Below the pieces are notes generated by a model that did not search any database, had not been told where the DNA came from, and saw nothing but the letters and a program-made list of their open reading frames with translations. Below are positions 17,300-23,550 of a stretch of DNA of 40,093 nucleotides, one piece after another; position 1 is the stretch's first letter, and every line of letters begins with the position of its first letter. The position numbers were made by a program, and so were the translations under genes. The stretch is from Alphaproteobacteria bacterium (GTDB lineage: Bacteria > Pseudomonadota > Alphaproteobacteria > UBA828). The DNA is taken from positions 1 to 40,093 of the forward strand of contig JAJDVB010000007.1 in the NCBI GenBank assembly GCA_022826345.1, given 5' to 3'.

Positions 17300-18720
17300 G
17301 CCTGGCGCCGATTGCGGTAACCGGCGGGTAGGGCCGGTTTTCTCAGGCTGCCACGGCAGGCAGCTTGACAGTGAGATTGTCGCTCACGGGGGCGATCGAT
17401 TCCAGTGTCATGTATCTCCTTGCCACGGCCCACTCATCGTTCTGTTCGAGCAGGATCGCGCCGACTAGGCGGGTGATGGCGTCCTCGTTGGGGAAGATGC
17501 CGACGACGTTGGTGCGGCGCTTGATCTCGGCATGGAGGCGTTCGATGGGGTTGGTCGAGTGCAGCTTGCTGCGGTGCTCCTTGGGGAAGGTCATGTAGGC
17601 GAGGACGTCGTGCTCGGCCTCGTCCATCAGTGCGGCGAGCTTCGGCACCTTGGGCCTGAGCTGGTCGGCGACCAGGCGCCACTGGGCCCTGGCGCTGTCG
17701 GCGTCGTCCTGGGCGAAGGCGGTGGCGACGAAGGCGGAGGCGACACGCCGGCCCTGCTTGCCGGCATGGGCGAGCAGGTTGCGCATGAAGTGCACGCGGC
17801 AGCGCTGGGAGGTTGCGCCGAGGATGCGGGTGGTGGCGGCCTTCAGGCCCTTGTGGTCGTCGGCGATCACCAGCTTGACGCCGCTGAGCCCGCGCCGGGT
17901 GAGCGAGCGCAGGAACTCGGTCCAGAAGGTCTCGGCCTCGGACGCGCCGACCGCCATGCCGAGCACCTCGCGCCGGCCCTGGTCGTTGACCGCCACCGCA
18001 ACGGTCACTGCGACCGGGACGATGCGCCCGGCCTCGCGCACCTTCACATAGGTCGCGTCCAGCCAGAGATAGGACCACTCGCCCTCCAGCGGCCGGTCGA
18101 GGAAGCCCTGGATCCTGTCGTCGATCTCGCCGCACAGCCGCGAGACCTGGCTCTTCGAGATGCCCGACATCCCCATCGCCTGCACCAAGTCGTCGACCGC
18201 GCGGGTCGACACGCCCTGGATGTAGGCCTCCTGGATCACCGCGGTCAGCGCCTTCTCGGCCATCCGACGCGGCTCCAGGAAGCCGGGGAAGTAGCTCCCC
18301 TTCCGCAGCTTCGGGATCTTCAGCTCGACCGTGCCGGCGCGGGTCTCCCAGACACGGTCGCGGTAGCCGTTACGGTGATTGGTCCGGTCCGGCGAACGCT
18401 CGCCGGGCGCGGCGCCGGTCAACCCCTCCACCTCTAGCGCCATCAAACGCTCGGCCGTAAAGGCGATCATCTCGCGAAGCAGATCGGCGTCGGAACTCTT
18501 TTCCAGCAGCGCGCGCAGCAGACGGCTGCTGGAAAAATCCCGGGACGCGTTCCGCACCGCATTGGAAGCACTTGGATCCAAAGGCGCGGCACGTCACCGG
18601 GAAATGGCGCAGAAGAATCTCGACAGAGTCACACGGAAGTTACACGAACTCGATTCCGATCCACCTTTCGCGGAGTGAAGCGAACGCCAAGACCGATCCT
18701 GAAATGACAGGTACGGTCCC
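17240..18720 (-). mobile_element. IS256-family insertion sequence (ends approximate)
   Basis: A full-length transposase is present. I infer the right end at about 18720 because the mobilisation-type remnant loses its family sequence there. The left end is placed somewhere in 17240-17340 from the usual element size of about 1.4 kb. I could not find matching inverted repeats or an 8-bp target duplication by eye, so both ends are estimates. Confidence 0.5.
17343..18581 (-). CDS. IS256-family (Mutator-like) transposase
   Basis: The 412 residues closely follow the family, with [21 protein letters not shown], then [18 protein letters not shown], then the DDE core. The first Asp is in [11 protein letters not shown], the second in [15 protein letters not shown] and the Glu in [26 protein letters not shown]. 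The conserved [13 protein letters not shown] block is present. The first 25 or so residues ([20 protein letters not shown]) look unusual, so the native start may be further in. The catalytic residues are all present and the enzyme may be active. Confidence 0.87.
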   Translation of the reverse strand: MDPSASNAVRNASRDFSSSRLLRALLEKSSDADLLREMIAFTAERLMALEVEGLTGAAPGERSPDRTNHRNGYRDRVWETRAGTVELKIPKLRKGSYFPGFLEPRRMAEKALTAVIQEAYIQGVSTRAVDDLVQAMGMSGISKSQVSRLCGEIDDRIQGFLDRPLEGEWSYLWLDATYVKVREAGRIVPVAVTVAVAVNDQGRREVLGMAVGASEAETFWTEFLRSLTRRGLSGVKLVIADDHKGLKAATTRILGATSQRCRVHFMRNLLAHAGKQGRRVASAFVATAFAQDDADSARAQWRLVADQLRPKVPKLAALMDEAEHDVLAYMTFPKEHRSKLHSTNPIERLHAEIKRRTNVVGIFPNEDAITRLVGAILLEQNDEWAVARRYMTLESIAPVSDNLTVKLPAVAA

Positions 18721-18819
18721 CGCCGCCGCAGCACGCTCCCGGATCATCGCCTGCTCGGCAGGCTTGCAGTGCAGGCTCCGCTGCCGCCTGCGGGGCCGCT
18801 CCTCCTCCGCCCCCGTCAC
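18640..18819 (-). pseudogene. Mobilisation-type ribbon-helix-helix protein, truncated
   Basis: The GTG at 18819 overlaps the final stop of the upstream gene. The frame reads RPRRRQRSLHCKPAEQAMIRERAAAAG, similar to the start of MobC/relaxosome DNA-binding proteins. It then diverges into TVPVISGSVLAF and ends after 59 residues. The divergence at about 18720 fits an IS256 junction. Family assignment is tentative. Confidence 0.4.
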
Positions 18820-19142
18820 GGCTCGTCCTCATCAGCCGGCCCCACTGCCTTCCAGCGGTTCGCCGCGCCGGGATCGGTCAGCCCCTCCACCATGCCCTCC
18901 CGGTCGATCCATTCGTCAACCGCGTCGCAGGCGTCCTCCTAGATCTTTCCGGCGCCGGCCTCGCGCAGCCGCCTCTCCTCCAGCCTGGACAGCACCAGCA
19001 TCTCGCGCACCGCCCGGCGCAGGACCTCCGGCGGCAGAGGGGCCAGGTCCAGTGCGCGATGGATCACGAAGCGCGACAGGTCCATGCCGCTCTCCGCAGC
19101 CGCCCGGCCGATGCGTTCCCACTCCGCGTCGGTCGCCATCAC
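18816..19142 (-). pseudogene. Mobilisation-accessory-like gene with an in-frame amber stop
   Basis: The first 67 codons read DAEWERIGRAAAESGMDLSRF, then EVLRRAVREMLVLSRLEERRLREAGAGKI, resembling small relaxosome or plasmid mobilisation proteins. A TAG at 18939-18941 stops it. Beyond the stop the same frame continues cleanly for about 40 codons (EDACDAVDEWIDREGMVEGL, then TDPGAANRWKAVG) to a TGA that overlaps the next gene's GTG. One change (TGG to TAG, Trp to stop) explains the break, so this is a pseudogene of about 108 codons. Confidence 0.55.
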
Positions 19143-19211
19143 GGCCCGCTGGCATCCTCCCTCATGGCCGCCATCCGTCCGAAAAGGCCTGCATCAGCTT
19201 TGATACACCCT

Positions 19212-19223
19212 CCCCTTAAGGGG
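19212..19223. repeat. 12-bp perfect palindrome upstream of the mobilisation-type remnant
   Basis: CCCCTTAAGGGG lies 70 bp upstream of the start of the minus-strand mobilisation-like gene. Origins of transfer often sit at this position and contain palindromes. There is no other support, so this is only a candidate oriT remnant. Confidence 0.2.
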
Positions 19224-19240
19224 CGTTCCTGTTATGCAAG

Positions 19241-19520
19241 TCCCCTAGAAATTCCTTATGCTCCCACGTCTCATATCACTTATACGTTACGTACAACCCC
19301 CCCTTCACCGCCTGCTCACCACGTTACACATGCTCCCTCGCAGCTTCCACCCCCATACCCCAAATGCAACTTCTCAATAACACACAATCAAACTCTATGT
19401 CTCTCCACCCCGCCCCATTCATTCTTGACATCACCCCTAATCTGCTATAATAAAACAATTATACAGGAGAAACTCGCAACCCTACGTCAGCCTCAACCCA
19501 ATAAAAAACTTAATTCTTAC
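19241..19520. other. G-poor, AT-rich stretch with no gene
   Basis: This stretch of roughly 280 bp has very few G residues on the plus strand and is rich in C, A and T, unlike anything else in the window. It contains no plausible open reading frame with family character. It holds a promoter-like pair (19425-19451) and a Shine-Dalgarno-like AGGAGA (19465-19470) not followed by a start codon at useful distance. It is probably imported and degenerate sequence, or a non-coding transcript region. Confidence 0.5.
19425..19451 (+). promoter_or_regulatory. Orphan sigma-70-like promoter
   Basis: TTGACA at 19425-19430 and TATAAT at 19446-19451 are both consensus hexamers, but the spacer is 15 bp, shorter than the preferred 17. 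AGGAGA follows at 19465-19470, yet no ATG, GTG or TTG lies 5-10 nt after it. The promoter therefore appears to have lost its gene. Confidence 0.4.
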
Positions 19521-19568
19521 TGCACACCTTAGCTCGGCCGTCAGGCTGTCCGAAAAGGCGAGGCCACC

Positions 19569-19721
19569 TCAGTAGCGCTGCGCCACCATCGGCACCGAGA
19601 CCCCAGGCTCCTCGGTCTCCGCCACGATCTGACGCTTCTGCGCCTCGCTCCACCGCCGCCGACGGCAGCGACGGACCTGACCAACGCTCCCAGCGCCCGG
19701 CTTCTTCTCGAAAATCCACAT
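19569..19721 (-). pseudogene. IS66-type accessory protein TnpA, N-terminal remnant
   Basis: The 50 residues include RRRRWSEAQKRQIVAETEEPG and VSVPMVAQRY, the opening helix-turn-helix of IS66 TnpA-like proteins. It stops at TGA 19569-19571, where the normal protein continues with a second helix and about 60 more residues. After the stop the sequence does not continue the family, so this is a leftover of a larger element. Confidence 0.6.
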
Positions 19722-19726
19722 CAGCT

Positions 19727-19757
19727 AAGCGTCCACCAAGAAATTAAGTGGACGCTT
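19727..19757. repeat. Perfect 10-bp hairpin between IS66 remnant and apbE
   Basis: AAGCGTCCAC (19727-19736) pairs exactly with GTGGACGCTT (19748-19757) across an 11-nt A/T-rich loop. It lies just upstream of the IS66-type remnant, so it may be part of that element's end. It is also positioned to act as a terminator for the minus-strand apbE operon, but no T-run follows it. Confidence 0.5.
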
Positions 19758-19838
19758 CGCAAGCACCCACTTCCCAAGCGCTCAGCCTGACAAAGCTCAC
19801 CCCAACGGAACAGGCGGTCTACGCCGGATGGATACGTC

Positions 19839-20747
19839 TCATACGGCCCTTCTACCAACCAAGTGGCCATGGCAAGAGAGCTCCGAGTCGATGGCAAGAT
19901 AGGGCGTTTCGCATCGCTCAAGCCACTCCAAACCGTCCGCTTGCGGTTGCAGCAACGCCACCGAAGCAATGGAACCGGCGACAACCGCCTGGTCTGCAAC
20001 GACACTGACGCTCAACAACCCGTCGATGGGCCAGCCGGTGCGGGGGTCGATCAGGTGGCTGTATCGTCGTCCTTCTATTTCCATGAATCGCTCATAGCCG
20101 CCCGAGGTCGCGAGCGCACCTTCCAGGAGCAATACGGTGGCAATGGGCGAATTCGTTTTCGACGGATGAACGATGCCGATCGGCCAGGGCTCACCGCTCG
20201 GTTGCGGACCAACGATACAGATGTCACCGCCGAGATTGACTAGACCATGGCGAATGCCGCGCTGCCTGGCCAAAACGGCGGCCGCATCAGCGGCGTATTC
20301 CTTCACCACGCCTCCGAAATCCAACTCCATCCCGAGCACAAACAGGTATACCTTCCCATCGGAGCGTTGAACCTTGTCCCAGCCCACTTTGCTTAAGCAC
20401 GTGTCAATTTCCTCCTGCGACGGCAAGCTCTGCCGGCCTGCGTGCCACACTTGACGAAACACACCCGACGTGATGTCGAATGCCCCATTGCTCTGCTCGT
20501 AGCAGACTTCTGCGTACTTTAGGATGGAGGCTGTTTCCTCGTCGATACAGGTGGGTTCGACACCCGCGGCGCGATTGATGACCGCCGTCACGCTGTCTTC
20601 TCTGTAACGAGAATACTTTCTTTCGAAGCGCCCGATCTCTTCAACACACTCTCTAACCGCGTGAGAACAATCCTTGTCCGTGGGCGCAAATAACCGCAGC
20701 TCACATGGACAGCCCATCGCATTGAATCGATGCAGGCATGGGATCAA
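19839..20747 (-). CDS. apbE: FAD:protein FMN transferase (ApbE family)
   Basis: ApbE attaches FMN covalently to Thr or Ser of target proteins outside the cytoplasm, using FAD. The 302-residue protein shows the family blocks: FNAMGCPCELRLFA at the start, SRYREDSVTAVINRAAG, GAFDITSGVFRQVW, MELDFGGVVKEYAADAAA, RHGLVNLGGDICIVG, then SGGYERFMEIEGRRYSHLIDP plus RTGWP. I see no clear lipoprotein signal at the N-terminus, which is less usual. It is the last gene of the tlpA-DUF4266-DUF3570-apbE operon. No protein with the classic flavinylation motif is encoded nearby. Confidence 0.88.
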   Translation of the reverse strand: MIPCLHRFNAMGCPCELRLFAPTDKDCSHAVRECVEEIGRFERKYSRYREDSVTAVINRAAGVEPTCIDEETASILKYAEVCYEQSNGAFDITSGVFRQVWHAGRQSLPSQEEIDTCLSKVGWDKVQRSDGKVYLFVLGMELDFGGVVKEYAADAAAVLARQRGIRHGLVNLGGDICIVGPQPSGEPWPIGIVHPSKTNSPIATVLLLEGALATSGGYERFMEIEGRRYSHLIDPRTGWPIDGLLSVSVVADQAVVAGSIASVALLQPQADGLEWLERCETPYLAIDSELSCHGHLVGRRAV

Positions 20748-20750
20748 CGA

Positions 20751-21890
20751 CTAGAACCTGTATTCAAAAGCAACGGAAGCTAGTGTAAATTTCAACAGAG
20801 CGGGATGTTCGATACCAGACGTGAGTCCATACTTTTCTCCGGCTCTATAGCGATCGATGCTGATCGTGACCGACCAATCCGGAAAATGAATGACACCCTT
20901 GAGCCCCGCTGTCACCGCACCGTAGGCCGCCAAGCGAAAGTCGCTGGCCTGGGCAACATCTAGCGGCAAGGAAAAATCGTCGACTGAACGGAAAAAGTCA
21001 GCATTCGTCTGACTGTAATAGCGCACATTCGGGACCAGTTGAAATGAGGCGCCAATGTTCTGATACCACGAGGTATGAAGTGTGTGTGAGGCGATACCCC
21101 AGTCGTCCGTGTAGTAGCGATAGTCGACGTGCAGCGCTGCGCGCAGATTATCCAGGAAACGTCGATAACGCACGCCGAGCGCGCTCTCGGTTCGTTTTCG
21201 GGGCCGCACGTCGCGAAGCTTGTAGGGGTCTGACAGGTAGCCAGTGTGCGCGGTAATGCCAAGCCCGGCGAAAACAACGGAGGAGCGGTCGATCACTTGT
21301 GACACGCCAAGAGATAGCGATCGACTCTGCCTTCCTTCCTTCAGTATTCGCCCGAATGCAGCGGCATCGCTTGGCTCGATGGTGTCGCTTGCGTAGCTCA
21401 AGCCCGCCGACAATACAGTTAGCGCACCATTAATCTCCCATTCGCCGGATACGGCCACGGCGTCGGACCTATAGTCGTCCTCTTCGGATCGCGTCAGCGT
21501 CAGCGCTGCACTGCTGTCCTCAAAATACCGGGTGCCCGTCAAACTAATTTCGGTTCTCTCGTCTTGGATCGTGGCGCCGCTCATGATGAGTGTGGGCTTT
21601 CCGTCAGGCCCCATCACCGTTGCCCACGGCGAGGCGCCGGACATTGTCTCCCGCGAGACGCCTAATCCTGCGCTCCATTCTCCGCCTACGGGAGTGAGCA
21701 ATCTGAACTGCTGAATGTCGATGTCGTATCGTTGATTGTCCCCACTGAGATGCAGGTGCGGGGGAATGTCAGCCTCTTTGTAGTTGGAGGTGCCGAGCGA
21801 CAGGCTCGTTTCCACCGGCTGTGAATCGGCAAACGCGGGAAGCGAGGTCGCCGCAATCGTCAATGCCGTCAGCGGAGAAAGAGACTTCAA
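20751..21890 (-). CDS. DUF3570 domain protein (secreted or outer-membrane, beta-rich)
   Basis: I start at TTG 21890, 1 nt after the stop of the DUF4266 gene. This gives KSLSPLTALTIAATSLPAFA, a clean signal peptide cut before DSQPVET. Longer frames read antisense-like sequence from the upstream gene. The mature 355 residues are a run of amphipathic beta-strands ending in the aromatic FEYRF, as in outer-membrane barrels. DUF3570 proteins regularly sit with DUF4266, ApbE and thioredoxin genes, as here. Function is unknown. The gene stops 3 nt before apbE begins. Confidence 0.8.
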   Translation of the reverse strand: MKSLSPLTALTIAATSLPAFADSQPVETSLSLGTSNYKEADIPPHLHLSGDNQRYDIDIQQFRLLTPVGGEWSAGLGVSRETMSGASPWATVMGPDGKPTLIMSGATIQDERTEISLTGTRYFEDSSAALTLTRSEEDDYRSDAVAVSGEWEINGALTVLSAGLSYASDTIEPSDAAAFGRILKEGRQSRSLSLGVSQVIDRSSVVFAGLGITAHTGYLSDPYKLRDVRPRKRTESALGVRYRRFLDNLRAALHVDYRYYTDDWGIASHTLHTSWYQNIGASFQLVPNVRYYSQTNADFFRSVDDFSLPLDVAQASDFRLAAYGAVTAGLKGVIHFPDWSVTISIDRYRAGEKYGLTSGIEHPALLKFTLASVAFEYRF

Positions 21891-21891
21891 C

Positions 21892-22113
21892 TTAGTTGCA
21901 ACCGCATCCGGCGCCCGCCGTCTTCGCGCGACCGCGGGATGCTTCCTTGCTCTCGTAGACCTGTTCGTACAGGGCGCTCTGCAACGCACTTGGGTCCAAC
22001 TGCATTTCCGGACGCGCGAGCGAACCCCATTTCCAGGGAGAAACGGCCTCGCAAGCACTCAGTGCAAATGCAAGAGCGGCAACCGGCACGAAGTATCTCA
22101 TAAAGAAGATCAT
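21892..22113 (-). CDS. DUF4266 lipoprotein with C-terminal GCGCN motif
   Basis: This is a 73-residue protein. A signal peptide with lipobox LSAC puts the lipidated Cys at residue 21 after VPVAALAFALSAC. The short mature part includes WKWGSLARPEMQLDP and ends AGAGCGCN, with two cysteines two residues apart at the very C-terminus. It resembles DUF4266. The cysteine tail could bind a metal, a cofactor or a thiol partner such as the TlpA-like protein encoded just upstream; this is inference. It overlaps the tlpA-like gene (ATGA) and is followed at once by the DUF3570 gene. Confidence 0.78.
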   Translation of the reverse strand: MIFFMRYFVPVAALAFALSACEAVSPWKWGSLARPEMQLDPSALQSALYEQVYESKEASRGRAKTAGAGCGCN

Positions 22114-22625
22114 CGCGGCTCCGCTGGCTGCAGATCAAGGAGCTCTTCGATATGCGCCCGAATGGCCGTCATATCGCCCGGCTTGAAGCCCTGGTGTACC
22201 AGCGTGACCCGGCCCTCGGGATCGATTACGAAGGACGTCGGCATGGCCAGCAGACCATAGGCCTCCGCAATTTCGCCCTGCGGATCGCTCAAATTATCGT
22301 AGTTTATGGAGTAGCGACTCAAGAATCTGGTCGCATCATCGATCCACTCGTCCACGCTGATGGCGATAATCTTCAAGCGTTCCTCCCCCAATTCCTGTTG
22401 CATGACAATCATCTCCGGTATCGAGACTCGACACGCGATGCACCAGGATGCCCAGAAATCGAGGTAGCGAATCTTGCCGTGGCTTGCTGACAAGGACTTG
22501 CTGTCCTGTCCATTCAATGTCGGCAAGGTGAAATCGGGAGCCAAATCTCCTTCAGAGACCGCTGACGCTGCATCGGTGAACAGGGTGCTCAGCGAGAAAA
22601 TCAGTGAAAACAGCAATGCTCTCAT
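22110..22625 (-). CDS. TlpA/ResA-type periplasmic thioredoxin-like protein
   Basis: This 171-residue protein has an N-terminal signal peptide (ALLFSLIFSLSTLFTDAASA) and a thioredoxin fold of the TlpA/AhpC-like type. The redox motif is WCIAC (Cys62, Cys65) in YLDFWASWCIACRVSIPE. The cis-proline is in LLAMPTSFVID. Such proteins reduce disulfides outside the cytoplasm, often to allow cofactor attachment. It is the first gene of the minus-strand operon leading to apbE. The ATG has a purine-rich AGAGAGAC upstream. It is divergent from the type II secretion operon with 367 bp between. Confidence 0.87.
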   Translation of the reverse strand: MRALLFSLIFSLSTLFTDAASAVSEGDLAPDFTLPTLNGQDSKSLSASHGKIRYLDFWASWCIACRVSIPEMIVMQQELGEERLKIIAISVDEWIDDATRFLSRYSINYDNLSDPQGEIAEAYGLLAMPTSFVIDPEGRVTLVHQGFKPGDMTAIRAHIEELLDLQPAEPR

Positions 22626-22992
22626 GGACTGTCTCTCTCAGCGGTCCACGCTAACCCAACCTCGCAACAGACCACATGCTCAATCGAGTACGGCGTGCCA
22701 ATTCTACCTAGCGACGCGCCGCGAGGTCAACTCTGCCTGCCTGCACGCGATGCGCACGCAAGCAGTGGTCAGCGAGACCTCATTCACTTCGCTGAATATG
22801 CGTCTACAGCAGGCTGTAAAGACGCCTGTAAATTGGTAAGTTGGTCGACCGTTTCGAGTGAACGCAATTGCTTCCCTTAGTTGAATTGTCGGCTATACTT
22901 GGCGTCAAAGATTAAGCATAGGCGAATCTGCTGATTGCCGTAGAGGGCGCGCCACGGCTATCCCGGATGTAATCGCCGCCGCGGGGAGCACA
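22626..22992. promoter_or_regulatory. Divergent intergenic region, tlpA-like operon / gsp operon
   Basis: There is no convincing gene here; the open frames present lack family features. The region should hold promoters for both operons. TATACT at 22894-22899 is a good -10 for gspC, but no -35 at standard spacing is clear. GGCTGTAAA (22812-22820) and CCTGTAAAT (22825-22833) repeat the words found beside the integrase at 9720-9728 and 9786-9794. Confidence 0.4.
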
Positions 22993-23550
22993 ATGAACTG
23001 GTTATTGTCTGGTTGGCGGCGCTGGATTCTCGCGGGTCTGGCCTGCTGCGCCACCGTCGCGGCGGCGTACGCGACGCCCGTTCGCGTGCCAGAAGCCGTC
23101 GTGACAGTTCGCTCGGCGCCGGTCGACGCACTGTCCAACCAGGTGGCTGCCCTGGCAGCCGGGGAAGATATCGGCTCCCTGCTCGCGAGCCGGCGCTGGG
23201 GCAACGTTCAGCCGTCGGCCAAGAAACCCGTCGAACCGAGCACGCCGGCTCCACAATCTGCTCCGACGATCAACCCCGAACTGCTGAAGATGAACTTCGT
23301 AGGGCTGATTACCGTCCATGACCAGCACACAGTGCTGCTTGCCGTCCCGAACGCCGGAATTGAGAGATTTGTCGCCGGTGATACACTGCCGGATGGGCGC
23401 GTTCTGGTCTCCGTTACGGACAACAGTCTCACGATCAAAGCGGAAGATCGTCCGGAAGAGGAGCTGTTGTTGTTCCCCTCCATCGCGAATGACGCACCAC
23501 GGGCTGGGAGAACCGAGGCACAAGACCAAGATGTTGGGGCAGCGAGATGA
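22993..23550 (+). CDS. gspC: Type II secretion protein GspC (homology region, no PDZ)
   Basis: This 185-residue inner-membrane protein has one N-terminal transmembrane helix (WRRWILAGLACCATVAAAYA). The periplasmic HR domain (about 95-155) contains LLKMNFVGLITVHDQHTVLLAV, split by a loop from FVAGDTLPDGRVLVSVTDNSLTIK. It bridges the inner-membrane platform to the N0 domain of GspD. The PDZ or coiled-coil C-terminus of longer GspC proteins is absent; the tail is short and polar. GGGGAG at 22981-22986 supports the ATG. It is the first gene of the operon and its stop overlaps gspD (ATGA). Confidence 0.8.
   Translation: MNWLLSGWRRWILAGLACCATVAAAYATPVRVPEAVVTVRSAPVDALSNQVAALAAGEDIGSLLASRRWGNVQPSAKKPVEPSTPAPQSAPTINPELLKMNFVGLITVHDQHTVLLAVPNAGIERFVAGDTLPDGRVLVSVTDNSLTIKAEDRPEEELLLFPSIANDAPRAGRTEAQDQDVGAAR

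Noticed and set aside
19059..19532. 157-codon frame running through the G-poor region
   Set aside because: It starts inside the minus-strand mobilisation remnant and its product is a Pro/Thr/Ser/His-rich translation of biased sequence with no domain.
19841..19860. Second attachment core (CCTTCTA) downstream of apbE
   Set aside because: Only seven bases match the tRNA anticodon loop and the flanks do not fit the missing tRNA 3' half, so it is probably chance.
21891..22058. N-terminal extension of the DUF3570 protein
   Set aside because: It overlaps the DUF4266 gene out of frame and lacks a signal peptide. The TTG at 21890 gives a clean signal sequence.
22695..22880. Small plus-strand open frames in the gap before gspC
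   Set aside because: They have no ribosome site, signal or family feature, and overlapping frames in the same stretch are equally open.
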